DNA of 64,000 nt from the NCBI RefSeq assembly GCF_007655135.1, contig NC_045128.1, positions 24,088,811-24,152,810 on the forward strand, in the 5' to 3' direction. The notes under the pieces are model-generated. The model had not been told where the DNA came from, did no database searches, and saw only the letters and a list, made by a program, of their open reading frames with translations. This document shows positions 22,527-35,432 of the stretch, piece by piece. Both the position numbers and the translations under genes were made by a program. This DNA is from Punica granatum (lineage: Eukaryota > Streptophyta > Magnoliopsida > Myrtales > Lythraceae). Numbering within the stretch: position 1 is the first letter of the stretch; each line of letters begins with the position of its first letter.

Positions 22527-24841
22527 GTCGCCACTTATCATTTTACAACCCGAAGGTCGAGATTCGATAAGTTACCTGGTTTAGGGGTATGAAACACCTA
22601 GTTTTGCTAAGGCATTGATCTGTGCGGAACCGAAAAGTCTGAGTTCGGGGGTTCACGTTATGTGTGGGCCGATATCCCGCACGCCCTTTCGGTACTCTGG
22701 TTTGCTAGGCTTGTTGTTTTTATTTGCCGCGTGAATTAGGCTGTGCTCGGTGCACATGTTTTGACACCGAAAACTCGGTTCACAATTTAGCGTTACAGTT
22801 CATCAAACTATGATTTTTGAATTCCTGCATGAACCGGGACCGCGAAATCTTGGGATTACTCTTGTCTGTGCAAGCATTGGACCGATTCGATTAGTTTGAA
22901 TCTCGGACCGTTCGCTCACAGACTGGGATTCTTACAAAATGAATGTACAAAGTAAAATCCTTACAATGCTCTCAGAAAAATAATAAATACAAATTACAAA
23001 TGGTCAAATTCCAGTAAGTTCACTTTCGGTTACTATTCCGCTCCAATTTGCCGTGAGTTCAAGAAAACACCGAAAAATTAAAATTCAAGCACTCTCAGTG
23101 AATGGGGCGCTGGACCCTGTGACTGATGGTTAGGGCGTTAAACCCTAAGTGCAATGCGTCCTACGCGTCGGGCTCGACTGGCATGGACAAACAAGAGTAG
23201 AAAAATAACAAATAGCAATGTGAATTGCAGACAATGTGTTTGTTATTGTCAAGTTTACGTGGATTAACAAGTTATTAACCCAGGAGTATTTTACAAGCAG
23301 ATGCCATATGCTATACAAGCAAACGTGTGTAAAGCATTTTTCATTCAACTTTGCTTTGAGAACTTGACAAATAGAGTCAAATCTCGTGTGTGTGGATTAC
23401 TTTTACAGTTGTTCTGTATTGTGACACTGAATCACCACTGAATTAGCCAAACTCGTATTTTGATTCTAGATTTGGAACCTAGAGTTCCCCTAACCATTGT
23501 CTAATGTTTGATTAGGTCGAGTGAATGATTAATCAGCATTTTGCATGTTTTGTGACAGAGATAACCATTCTAGTTACCCGAGTCTATGATAAGATGACAA
23601 AAACTCATCAGTGGATAAGAAAAGGCTTTACAGATGAGCCTGCACCTGAACATGTAGCCTATTCTTATCCTGATACTGTAGTGTTTCTGTCAAGCTAACC
23701 CTAAGGGTGTCGCTGAATTGTGAAAAGACGATTCTACCCTTTATTTGAAAATTTTTTTCAGAAAAAGGAAACATCACAGTGCAGGCCACCTCGTCCTATA
23801 GCTAGTGTCGACCAATTCCCTGAATCGTCCAGGGTTGTACAAGAATCCCGAAAAAGCATAAGAACCGGTCGATCTAACCGAAAATGATCTAAAAAGATCT
23901 TTTGTATCCGAACCTGAGTTACCTAAAATCAGGTAAAACTCAAGTTGAGACGCACAAGTTCTTCCTAGATGCCCATGCTACATCAGACCGGGAGTTTCGG
24001 GATTTTGGAAATGCGAGTTTTGAAAGGGCATTAACGTCATTTGACAACTCATCGACGCGAGTTGTCAGTTAACTGCCAATTCATGCAAAAGTTGTCAGTT
24101 TGAAATGGGTTTAATCATGTGAGCGTCTCGATTAACCCGTTTGTGTGATTACAGCTTAAAATTAAATGCCGAATGAAGTAAATGTACGGGTTACAGACAA
24201 CGTTTTAAAGACATTTTAAGGAGGAATTTGCGACGATATTAAAATTATAATTTGCACAAAATCCGAGAAATGGATTTCATTGAGGTAAAGAGACCGTTCT
24301 TAACCCGATTAAGGTCAAAGAATTCTCGGGTCTTTCCTCTTGGTAATAGCCATGGGTTTCCTTGACTCGTTTCGGGTTTTAAGAGTTCTCTTTAACCCAA
24401 TTTTGACTATTTCTCGCATGCTCAAACGTTAAACACGGTAAATAACACGTATTTAACAAAGCCGGTATTGCCATGAGCTTGAAAAACGCATTTAAACATA
24501 TAAACATGCACTAATACGTTATTTATGGAATCGATAAAACAATACTAGCTCTATGGATGCGAGAAAGCATAAAGATTCGGGAAAGAGTTTAAATCGGGGC
24601 AAGGAAACCGGTTATGACCCAAAAAATCAACAAAGGGGTCACGGTTACCTTTCCTCAAAGGAAACCCGTGAGCCTCTTTGGTCGTTCGAGTTTAAATCGG
24701 TCTCCTTGACTTCGATTTAAACATTTCCCGACATGCTCACACATTAAACGATGATAAATATGAATGATATAATATGAAAATCGCATAAAGATTAAAACTT
24801 GGAAGTAAAATATGCATAAAATCCCTTATAAGTCCATAAAA

Positions 24842-26108
24842 GAGTCAGGTATGGTTTTGGTCCCTGAAAGATACCAGGGCCAAGGGTTTGGTCCCTTAAA
24901 AATTTTTGCCTCGATTTTAGTCCTTCAATCACCATTCCGTCAGATGTTTTAGTCTTGCCATCTTCTTGCGCGTGCCAACCGTGACGGAAATCTCACGTGG
25001 TGGCTGAGCTGGACCTAACTCCGTTAATGACCCCCCAAATTGCCAAAAAGCGACGTCGTACAAGCCTTTGACGTACATAATAGTTCATTCATCATCCCCA
25101 CGTTCGAGTGGAATTAAGACAATCTTGACACTTGACTTAGCCCTCCGAAAAGGAACCAAAGATGGGACCTTGATCGAGTTTGAGGGTTTTAAATCATCAC
25201 TGAATTTGAGGGTTTTAAATCATCCTGAAGAACACGCCCAAAATCCAAACCCCATATCATAAGATCGCAATCTTCTTCTTCTTCTTCTTCTTCCAAGAGT
25301 GGGAATTGATCGAGATATGAGAGTCCTGATCACGACCTCTCAACAACAGCAGAACAATGATTCCCTGAAACCCAATATCTCGGTTCTCGCCGCCGCCGCC
25401 GCTATCCCCGTCGGTAACAACCACCACCTGAGCCTCTGCTCCTATGAGCCCACCTCGGTGCTTGACCTCCGCAGCCCCGTCACCTCCTCCAACCTCAAGC
25501 CTCCCCCTGCCTCCTTGGACCTCACTTCCACCACCCTGCCTCAGTCGTACCATGGTTGGGGCGACGGTGATAGCCACCACCACGCCCTCCAGTCCCTCGA
25601 CTGGGACTCCATCATGAAGGACCTCGACCTCCACGACGACGTCTCTGCCCCTGCGCCGCTCAACCCGCCCGAGTCGACCCACTTCGTGAATAACTCCTCC
25701 GATGTCGCCACCCTCTCTGACAATTACGGCTCCTGCCACCAGAGCTTCGCCCATGTCCCGACCAGTAACTACGGTAGCTTCGAGCTTGGGGGAGAGGTCT
25801 GCAACAATTGGGGTTTTGCCTTTGATTTCCTCGAGGAGCTCATTCAGATCGCGGACTGCGTCGACTCGGGCAAGCAGACATCAAGGAAGGCAACGACGTC
25901 GTTTTTGGCAATTTGGGGGTCATTAACAGAGTTAGGTCCAGCTCAACTGCCACGTGAGATTTCCGTCACGGTTGGCACACGCAAGAAGACGGCAAGACTA
26001 AAACATCTAACGGAATGGTGATTGAAGGACTAAAACCGAGGAAAAAATTTTTGAGGGACCAAACCCTTGGCCCTAGTATCTTTCAGGGACCAAAACCATA
26101 CCTGACTC
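24842..26108. mobile_element. Pack-MULE (Mutator-like, non-autonomous) carrying a host gene fragment
   Basis: Terminal inverted repeats of about 217 bp (24842-25059 and 25893-26108) start gagtcaggtatggttttgg and are roughly 95% identical by eye. The flanks tccataaaa (24833-24841) and gccataaaa (26109-26117) form a 9-bp target duplication with one mismatch, and the uninterrupted LTR at 17705 has tccataaac there. Long TIRs plus a 9-bp duplication are the Mutator signature. The interior is GC-rich coding sequence of a GRAS gene, with no transposase. Confidence 0.9.
25317..25892 (+). pseudogene. Captured 5' part of an SCL15/HAM4-like GRAS transcription factor gene
   Basis: The frame from the ATG at 25317 gives a low-complexity N-terminus (Gln/Asn run, Ala run). 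It then has SLDWDSIMKDLDLHDD and FDFLEELIQIADCVDSG, which I recognise as the conserved N-terminal motif and the very start of the GRAS domain of Arabidopsis SCL15 (HAM4) relatives. The GRAS domain proper is absent: homology stops where the right TIR begins at 25893. A CTT-rich stretch at 25271-25293 before the ATG looks like captured 5' UTR. The open frame begins in frame at 25299 and runs through the TIR to 26021, a possible 240-residue chimera. As it lacks the GRAS fold it cannot act as a normal GRAS factor. Confidence 0.8.
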
Positions 26109-26340
26109 GCCATAAAAGCAACGAAAATGTAAAAGTCCTAGCACCTCTAAGTCGGGAATGGTTATACCTAGTCCCAGGATGCAGGATGGGACTGTAAAAA
26201 GTTGGGTTGGACCGTTGGTGGGTCGATTTTGGCTGTTTTGGCTTGAACAAACCCGAATGGCAACAACAGACTTGGTTGGAAGCTGTCTCGACCTCACTGA
26301 GCAGTTTTCAGGTCTGAGGTCACCACGGTGGCTCCTGATG

Positions 26341-26760
26341 GAATTTTGATGCAAGGTCAGTGGTTCCCGACTCCTAAGAGACCCCCGGAGGTGGCTGTCA
26401 TGGTCGTTTGGTTCCAGACCTATCGGGGCGACCCGTATAGCATTGCAAAAATCACAGAAAACAAAGTATGTCTGGAAAACAGACCCGACTGGGCAATTTT
26501 TGGGTCGGAGGTCATTCTGATGGAATTTTGATGCAAGGTCAATGGCTCCCGTCTCCTAAGAGACCCCTGGAGGTGGCTGTGGTAGTAATTTGGTTCCAAA
26601 CCTATCGGGTTGACTCGTATAGCCCTACAAAGATCACAAAAAATAGAGTACGTCTGGAAAAAAAACCCGACTGGACAGTTTTTGGGTCGGACGTCATCAC
26701 GGTATCTCCCGATGGAATTTTGAGGCAAGGCCAGTGGCTCCCGACTCCTAACTGACTCCC
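26341..26760. repeat. Three-copy 182-192-bp tandem repeat in the diverged LTR
   Basis: gaattttgat/gaattttgag recurs at 26341, 26523 and 26715 within repeated blocks containing ggaggtggctg and cctatcggg. This is the same unit that is present twice in each element 1 LTR. Confidence 0.8.
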
Positions 26761-28951
26761 GGAGGTGGCTAGAGTGGTAGTTTTGCGAAAAGAGTCTCGG
26801 ATCGATCCAATCTGCAAGACAACTGCAAGAAGAGTTAGAAAATTCGACCCGACTAAGCAGTCGGGCTGTTTTTTCGCACTGGGCTAAAACCAACGGGTTT
26901 TTTTTTTATTTCTCGACTCCTTGACACCCTAGGGTTGTGTGGGGAGGTGTTTGATGGGTTTTGACAACTCAAACCGGTCCGAAAATGCTTGAAACTCGGG
27001 TTGCCATTTTTGACCCAAGAAGAGCAATTTTCTGGTCTGGCTCTGTAGTGGGCTGGATCTATGACTTAGAGGCTTCAAACTTAAAATCTAAGCTCGAAAA
27101 TGGATAGAGGGGTTGAAAACATGTGGAATATGAAGTTTGGTGCAGTTTGGATTTAAGCCGGGATGGTGAATACCATGATTCCGACTTAAGTCTTTGGTGT
27201 TCTTGCTTGGTGTTGGCTGTTGGGCTGAGCTGAGCTGCGGTTTGCTTAAGTTCTTGAGAGCGTTTCAAGAGTGAGAAAGCCAGAGAGATGGCATGAAGTA
27301 AGTTGTGATTAAGGTAATGACTTACAGGATATATATAGGTAAAGATTAAGTGCAATTAAGTGAGAAAAAGCTTGATTAATGGCTTGGATTAGGAGGGATC
27401 TGAATTTTTAATGAAGATGGGGATGAAGACTTCTTGAAATGCATTAATGAAGAAGAACCAAATGCATTGATGGTGAAGTGAAGTTGGAGTGTTGAAGTAA
27501 GATTGTAGGCTTGATATTTTTGAAGAAGGATAAGGGCAAGTTGCATGGAGAGGAAGACAATGAGATGAGCGGCATTCATGAGGGTTACGGCTGGTCATGG
27601 AGGAGCCGTGGGCCCCACGGTCATTGAGGGAAGTTCGGAACAAAGTTCGGGTCTCGATTGATCGCGTGTTCGAAGTTCATGGCTCAAACGAACGTTGAAT
27701 TATCATTGTCTGTGCGAAAACGGTTCAAACGAGGCTAAGATTGTCCATTTTGCCCAAAAGAATATTCGTGTGGTTTTTGGGCTCAGAAGCCGGTTTTGCC
27801 CGTTTCAGGAGATCAAAGCAAAATAAGCCGTTTTTAAATGCATATCTCGTATCTGCATTCCGTATTGGTCTTTTTTTTGTGCATTTTTAATCAGACCAAT
27901 TAATTGACCCTTAATCCGGTATTGGAAATGTGAAGCCGGAGACGTCCTAGGAGTCCGGAGTCGGATTTCTCAAAATGCTTTCTGAGTTGCTTGGATAATT
28001 CGGAGATCACTGCAATATCTGTTCGTTGAGAACAGACCCTAAAGGATTGAAAAAGTGCATCTGAAACTCTAAAAGCACTATTTTGAAAGCCTAGATGGAT
28101 TGTGAGGTTCCGTCTGAGGATTTCACATTGAGCGTTGGGATGAGTAGCACTGCATTGGCCAACCTTCTGGCATCAAGTTCCTGCCAAAAGGACCTCCGGT
28201 TATGAATTTCCGTTAAAAACGGTCTTTTTTGCTATTCGGAGGTCATTCAGGAAACTAAAAGGGATATTGTAGTCTGATTTGTCCAATTGCATCCGTCCGC
28301 TGTAGTTTTTGGGGCAATGCATTGCTAACTTGGATTGCCGATATTCTGTCGGAGAAATCTCCGGATATGGTTTTTCGTTATGGGGTACACTTGATCTACC
28401 TCTCGGGAGTCATTTGAGGAGTCTATGTGACTTTCGAAGAGCAACCTGAAGCGATGCTCATGCTCTGTATAATTGTTGGATGTGACTGCATTTGACATCG
28501 GACATTAACTTTTCTCTGGTGAACCAGTGTTTTTGGACTCCAACTGAAAAGTTGTCTGTATACAGAAAATTGCTCTGTATAGAGCAGATGATCTGCGAAA
28601 TGTGTTTGAAGCCCTTTTCATCTATTTGGCATCACAAGAGATTTTTGGAGTCCAATATTGACTATTTTCGGATGGTTGAGCGAACCAGCAGAAAATAGCA
28701 CTGTAGGCGATGGGTTCTTAAAACACCGGTTTGGATGTTGTCTAGGCTCCCTGTTTGCTCTGTATGTTGCTGGATGATTATGTATGCTCCTCTGTCGTGT
28801 GCTTGAATCATCTGCCTATCTCTGTTGACTTGAGAAAGAATAGTAATTTGCTACCCTGTCAAGCTTTCTTCTGCATGGATGCTCAAGTCGTAGTCTGGAT
28901 TGATGTTGATAGGTATCGCTTGAATTGGTGAGCCAAAATGGGATGCTTACA

Positions 28952-28997
28952 CCCCCGAATCGACTGGAATCTCTAGTTCGAGATATGGGTCGATTCG
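28952..28997. repeat. Inverted repeat directly abutting the diverged LTR
   Basis: cccccgaatcgac and gtcgattcggggg form perfect 13-bp arms separated by about 20 bp (ggaatctctagttcgagata region), starting at the base after the LTR end. Confidence 0.75.
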
Positions 28998-30816
28998 GGG
29001 GTAGGGCTGCCAATTTGTGGCCCCGACTCCACTTCTATGGTCTCCGGCGTCTTTTGTGGGTGTCGACAACCTCGATGGTGGGGTCGGGGTCGCTGACCAA
29101 TAGCCCTGGCCACTATCGGGTATTTTTTTTCCCTTTCGAGTATTAGGACCAAATTAAAAAAATTTAAAAGTTTGAGGGTAATAATGGCAAAAGAAAAGTT
29201 TGAGGACCAAAAATGACAAAAAAATTAATGGTGAGGTCTATTATATCTCACGAAGTGAACTACATGGTGTTATTTGTTCATAGAAATACCACATGTCCAA
29301 TTTGTCTCATACACAAACCATAATGGGTTTTTTTTTTAACTTTTTCCCAAAATAAAACTTCCTCTACCCCATGATCTCTCGCTGATTTTATCTTTAAAAA
29401 AGAATCAATAAGAAATGCTCCATGCAACAACATTACAACGAGTACGCAACTTCTACTCCTCGGATCACCATTCGAACACGTCTTTATATAAATTTACTTA
29501 ATTCAACAATAGAAACTTATCCAAGGTCTCTTTCGCCATCATTAATCACACTGTACAACCTCCCCTCCTTGCATTCTCACATATCACGTTCGTCTTCATC
29601 TAAATAATCCCATTAATCTATTATACCTAAAATCATAATAAGAAAAACACAATCAAATAAAGGAAACTAGAAGCGATAATAGTCAGCTAAGAACTTAATT
29701 ATGTCTATAGCCCAATCTTCTACCTTCTTTCTATGTCACCTTCCCTTTCCTTTACTCCGATTGGATCAACCGGCCCTTTCCTCCAATTTCATAAAGAAAA
29801 AGGACAAAATTAATTAAGCGAAGCTCAAAGAAACAGAAAACAAATATATACCTAAGATGCTCACAACCTAATTAATTGCAAGCTATAGACCTGAAATGAT
29901 TTCCTACTTCCAACCCCGATACACTCTTGGCCTACAATGTTCTCTTCAGCCTTCAGTGTCTTCCTCAACTATTCTATCCTTCCATAACCCTCGTAAGGCT
30001 CAAGCAATCTCATATAATATACTTCCTTCAGCTCCTATTAGTCATAACAATAGCAAGAAAAAAATTATAAAATATGCGCATTTTCTTCATATATTCCTTA
30101 TGATAAACAATATCGCATTCCACCCTAAAAGGAAGAAATTCATTCAGACTTAATTGCCTCCGAGAACCTCGGGACTTAACTAGCTCCAGCGGTTACTAAT
30201 ATGCGATAAATAAGTTAATCCAGCTAAAAATAAGCCTAGGGAAGTAGCTAGCTTTTTCTTAACAAATAACTAACCTTATTCCATTATTTACCATGTTGAA
30301 ATTCTATAAATTTACCCAAGCTGACCAAGACTTCGAGTCCAACAAAAATCAGTTCTTGTAAGATGCTTTGTAAGTTATCCTCAAGGCAAAAAATGAAATC
30401 CGAAGAACTCATCTTCAAGCAAAATAAAACAAGTCAAAGGAGGGACTTCTATAAAATCAATACAATGCAACAACTCTTCCTTGATGTTTCTCCTATCAAT
30501 ATTATCTAACATAGAAAAATATAAATAGCTCGAAGAAAGGATTCAAACATCATTTCGGACATTTCTTTGTGATCTTAGTAACCATTACCAAAAGATATGA
30601 GCAATACCAATTTGGTCCTAAAAATAGATCCACAAATAGAGACATCATCGAGCATAGGTAGTAAAGAATCCAACCTAAACCGAATCTGACCCTTTTTGGT
30701 ATCTCTACACTAAGCTAATTTCTTGCAAGGCTCGACAATTTCTACATATTCTTATTCTTCCTCTCACTTCATTCCATAATCCAACCTCACCCATTATTTC
30801 CAACTTCACACGGGGA
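28998..30816. other. No gene recognised
   Basis: AT-rich below 29150. Short ORFs have no family resemblance. An imperfect repeat of aaaagtttgagg occurs near 29165-29205. Nothing else is supportable. Confidence 0.5.
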
Positions 30817-30821
30817 AGAAC

Positions 30822-33579
30822 TGTGAGACACGGGTTGATTTTTTAAAACAAGCATACATACCCATATATATACATGTATATTATATGCTATAATTTTTTT
30901 TTAAGGCTGAGCCATAAACCATTAGAAACAAAAGGGTAGCAAGAGGCCCCACGTGGCCTTCATTCTTCCCCTTAGCACCCCACCACCATTGACTTCTTCG
31001 TTTTTTCTTTTCTTGTTATGTTTTCAGCTGGTATGGTCAAAGAAGAAACAGAGAAACAAAGAAGAACAGAGGGGGAGAGGGAGAGAGAGGGAGAGAGATC
31101 TAAGGTGTAAAGTTAGAGAAGAATTGAGGGAAACGGTAGAGGAAAGAGATTAAGTTGAAGTTCTTGATTTGTAAGTTGGTTTTTCATCTCCTAAACATTA
31201 TTATTCACTAGCTTCACTGTTCATTAAGCCATCTTTTGCCCCCATCTCAGCTCAATTTCGGTTTTGGTAGTTTGATAGATTAGGTGGGGTATTGTTGCGA
31301 ATTCATAGTTTATGGTTTTAAGCATGCTTACCAATAGGATGTACACGTAACTTTCTATTTATTCTTGGCCTATCTAGACTCTCTTGGTTCTATTTTTATT
31401 GATTCATAGTTAGGTTTGAGGATTGGGGTTCTTGTTGATTAAGGTCTCGATCTTTGGAAGTTCGATGGGCGATGAAGAAGCTAATGTTTTTGTGATTGAT
31501 AAAACCGATATTCAGCCTAATCTCTTACATTTTTGGGTGATTATTAACTAAGCATGGAAAGACTGATGCTCTTGAGCTTTAGTGTTAAATTGCTTAATTT
31601 TGCATTTTCATTTAGGTTGGTGACCGACTTGGGAGATATACATATACATGCATATGTATATTTATATATATATGAAGTTTTTTCTTTCATTTGGGTAGGT
31701 TTTGTTGCACTTAACGTTGATGGCTTATGTGAGATATGAGTTGAAAATCTATTCAAATAATTAGTTAATAAGTCGAATTGATAGTTCGATTTTGGATGTT
31801 AGGACCTGAACTTTGTCGAAGCATTTGGCTTTCCTCTGCTGCTAGCTATTGTTTGAGTATTCTATAGTTAGTTTTATTAAGTTAAAATTTGGAGTTGTGA
31901 AGTAATTAAGAATATATTTTCTTTTTGCTTGAGAGTTACTAACTGAATGAGTTATTGAATTGGAGAATTAGATGAGATGAATTAGTTTTAGGTTTTGGGA
32001 AGGACGGCTAGTTGAAATGAAAATTGAGGATGTTGAGAACTAACTAAGGCAGCTAAAGCATAATATTTGTTGTTGCATTGCTTGTGTGGAGTGCTAAGTG
32101 GCTATTGTTATCATTAGTGATTATATATTTTGGTCTCTTTGATCTTTTAAGCTTAATTTGGTTGTCAGGGATTTATGGATAGATTAAGATTGAGATGTAT
32201 AAGTATATGTGCACATATTTCTACTTGATTTTCTAACTGTGTTTATAATTTATCGGAGCTGAGGAGACAGAGACTATACACCTGGAAGGCTCAACTCGTT
32301 GAGTTATCATTTTGGGGGTCTTTGTGAGTATTTTTATTCCACTATAGAATGAAACTAACTCTTATATTAATTATATCAATGCTTGTTTGAATGAGATAAG
32401 TTGAATGAAGGTAGTACAAGGATTTTGAGGATTTATTGTAAATGATTTCAGTTAATTGCGGTGTGGTGATATTATTGTTAATAGCCAAGGGACAGTTGAT
32501 CCGGTGGTATATAAATAGGACGCATAGATCGCTGATCTGGTGGGATATAAAATGGACACCTAGACTCCTATTGCCGAAGGATAATGGATAGCCCCTGCTT
32601 ATGAGAAATGAAATGAGGAATTTGTGGATATGAGTGCGGGGTCAGGGTACCGTCGAAACTCTGTCGCAAGGATTGCGATCCTATGGCTACTATTATTTGT
32701 TGCTTTAGAATGATTGCTTGAGTTATGTTATATTGAATTGGCTGATAAGAGAAAGGTTCAAGGCTGAAAAGTAGGTATATATATCATTAGAAATTTTGAA
32801 GTAAATAATATGACTATAATTGTTGTTGTGAATGCATAAACGAGCTTGATACTTCATTTTATTGTATAATTTAATACTCACCGAGAGACAGCTCACTCCT
32901 GCATATATATTTTTCAGATGAGCTAGAAGTTAAACTAACTACACAAGAGAACTTTTTGGATAATGGGGACTAGCGCGAAGGATTTTAGCAGTTAGACCAA
33001 CTCATAGTCTAAGTAGTAAGTTCTCGTAGAATGTTTTAATTATATTAGGGGTATTTACCTAAAATGGCCCATGGTTTGCCCGTTTTGTCAAATATATCCT
33101 ATGCTTTTTTTTTGTCAAATCTATCCCGGCGTTATCTTTTCCGTCGACATCTAACGACCGTGCTAACGTGGCGCCTGCGTGGCAAGTGTGACCCACTATC
33201 TCTCCACGTGCTACGTCAGCACGGCTGTTAGATGTTGACGGAAAAGATAACGCCGGGATAGATTTTATGTAAAAAGTAAACCATGGGATAGATTTGACAA
33301 AAAAAAACATAGGATAGATTGGACAAAACGGACAAACCATGAGCCATTTTAGGTAAAAACCCCATTATGTTACAACCTGAAACTTCTGTTTAGTTGGTTT
33401 AGTGATGTGGTTGAGAAAAAAATACTCTCTTGAGAGGTATATACATATTAGAGCTTGCTGGATTGATTATATGTGTTTTTTTGAGAGTTTTGGAAAGTAG
33501 ATTATATATGAATAGTTTATGTGATAATGGATATCGAGTAAATATAGAGGAAACTCTGCCGAAATTTCGAGTCGTGACA
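30822..33579 (+). repeat. Long TG...CA repeat, copy A (solo-LTR-like)
   Basis: It begins tgtgagacacggg and ends gccgaaatttcgagtcgtgaca, flanked by agaac (30817-30821) and agaat (33580-33584), a 5-bp duplication with one mismatch. Copies B and C share the start, a GA-rich segment, the ctcaccgagagacagctc block and the end. No coding sequence is present. The TG...CA ends and short duplication fit a solo LTR of an unidentified gypsy family, but no internal domain proves it. Confidence 0.65.
33048..33363. mobile_element. MULE-type MITE, copy 1
   Basis: About 130-bp arms are inverted repeats of each other (ggggtatttacc ... ggtaaaaacccc, both carrying the ataacgccgggatagatt motif). The flanks attatatta (33039-33047) and attatgtta (33364-33372) are a 9-bp duplication with one mismatch. 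No ORF. The same family occurs at 56290. Confidence 0.85.
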
Positions 33580-33584
33580 AGAAT

Positions 33585-34087
33585 TCAATCAAGTAAACTC
33601 ACGGAAGCAAAATCAACTACCTACCTAAGCGTAATACATGTCCTTCAGGCGCTCTCCTACTCTCTCGTTTCCTCTCTCAATTCTTCCTTCCTTCCTCCTG
33701 CTTGATCAGCTGTCCCAAGCGCTTTGTCTGCTTGTTATGGTTGTCTCCCACAACCTCTGTTCCCAGCTTCCTCTTCCCTCGAGCTCATCTATCTCGCTCT
33801 CTATCTCCTCTCTAAAGCTCTCTGTCATAGTCCTCTCTCTCTCTAGTGCTCTATTTCTTCTTCATTTCCCCCCAAACAAAACATAACCAAAAAAAAGAAA
33901 GAAAAAGAAAGAAGGAAATGGCGGTGGAAGATGAGGGGAAGAATTTGGGGCCACGTGGAGCCCATGCTTCCATCCCATCCTCCTCTTTTTTTTTTTCAGC
34001 AACATGCATATAATATATATATATATAGCATATAATTATTTGTATATATATGTTCTTTGAAATATCAAAAAATGTCAGGTCTCATGT
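33585..34087 (-). repeat. Inverted 5' fragment of the A/B/C repeat (copy D)
   Basis: On the minus strand it starts TGAGACCTGACA at 34087 like copy C. It continues through an AT-rich stretch, a ccaccgcc motif and a GA-rich tract like copy B. It is truncated before the homologous interior. It abuts the kinase pseudogene on one side and the end of copy A on the other. Confidence 0.55.
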
Positions 34088-34318
34088 AGAGTTTCCACAG
34101 GTTATGTTGCACCAGGTAACGAACTATACACTCTTTGTCTATCCATTCTATTTTTGTTTGTTTTTCTTCTTTTCACTGTGTATTAGTCCATTTACTATGG
34201 TTATCCTTTCCCTCAAAATCATGTGTTTCAGAGTATGGATTGGGGAGTAAAATGTCGACATGGGGCGACATCTACAGTTATGGCATCGTATTGCTAGAGA
34301 TGTTTACTGGGAAGAGGC
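34088..34318 (+). pseudogene. LRR receptor-kinase pseudogene, upstream part with intron
   Basis: A short exon end (tccacaggttatgttgcaccag, kinase STGYVAP) stops at 34115. An intron follows at 34116-34231 (GTAACG...TTCAG), then an exon to 34318 giving EYGLGSKMSTWGDIYSYGIV and a GKR motif. The intron position and phase match those of the intact gene at 50544-53755. Everything upstream of the activation segment is missing, replaced by an inverted repeat fragment. The exon is cut after GGGAAGAGGC by copy B and resumes at 45014. It is a relative of the nearby receptor gene on the opposite strand. Confidence 0.85.
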
Positions 34319-35432
34319 TGTGTGAGACCCGAAACCTTTTTGCAAATATGCATACATAAACATACTAATATATGTATATTATATATTATGTTTATGTGGC
34401 TGGAGTTTAAAAAAAGAAAAAAAAAGGTGGCATGGGTTCCACGTTTGTTGAGCCACTCGTTTCCACCGCCATAACCATACATATCAGTTCATTTATTTCT
34501 TCCTTTTTATTCTTTTTGCTCTATTTTGGACTAGGGGAAGAATAAAGAATAGAAAGGGGGAGATAGAGAGCGAGACAGAGAGAGCTTAGGGGAAAATGAA
34601 GAAAGAAAACAAAGGAAACAAAGAGAGAGAGAGAGAGAGAGAGACTGTGAGCTCGGGACAAAGCAAAGGAAATTGGAAGAAGATGGAGTAGAATAGAGGT
34701 AAGAATTACATCCCGTTCATTGCTAAATTCACGGTTTCTAGAGTTTAGAGGGAGAAAACTTGGTTGAGGCTCATTAATGCTAGCTTGATGTGTAGATGTT
34801 ATTAGTTCGAAAATTTGATATGGTTAGGCTCCTCTAACAGGCAAATTCATTTTAAAGGTGCTGAATTTTTATTAAATGATCAGAGGAAGATTTAAGGTTC
34901 GGCTTAACGGGAAGGGGCGGAGGATGAGAGAAGAAAGTTCATGCGCATAGGTATATGGATGGTTCTATTTTCACGAGTTTCTTTTGTTTGATTATGTATT
35001 TATGGTGGATTTAGTAACTGGAATTTCTGAATTTGGAATGGGAAATTAGGGGAGATTCTTGAAAGGTGACGTAGTGAATAGGGGAATTTGATTTTATTGA
35101 GATTTAGTACGAAATTTAGTCATAATGTGCCGTTGAGCTTTTGCTTTGTTTGATCATATCTTTCTCACGAATTGGATAAGAGAGTGTACCGTGAAGAAGT
35201 TGGTGGATAGTAAATAGAAAGTTTCTTTTGTTGTTTGCCTTGTTAGATGATTCGAAGGAACAGAGGTAGATTTAAATTACGTAATTTCAAAAGTATAATT
35301 TTTGGTCCTTGCTCCAAATGAAAAGAAGTTATCTTTAATAAAATTTTTCTGATGAATTCAGTCCATTATTGATTGAATTATCCTATTAACGATCAATGTG
35401 AAATCCTCTGTTTATTTACTTAAACAAGGTTT

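Larger units (their letters stand above)
22527..28951 (-). repeat. Diverged LTR of the element 1 family, interrupted by a Pack-MULE
   Basis: Starting at tcgccacttatcatttta it follows 15181-20370 block by block, with many substitutions and indels, to its end at ggatgcttaca. The first about 117 bp of the LTR are absent. Without the MULE and its target duplication the length is about 5.15 kb. No internal retroelement sequence adjoins either side, so it is a truncated or solo LTR much older than element 1. Confidence 0.85.

Noticed and set aside
25257..25754. 165-aa minus-strand ORF rich in Val and Gly
   Set aside because: Antisense shadow of the GC-rich captured GRAS coding sequence.
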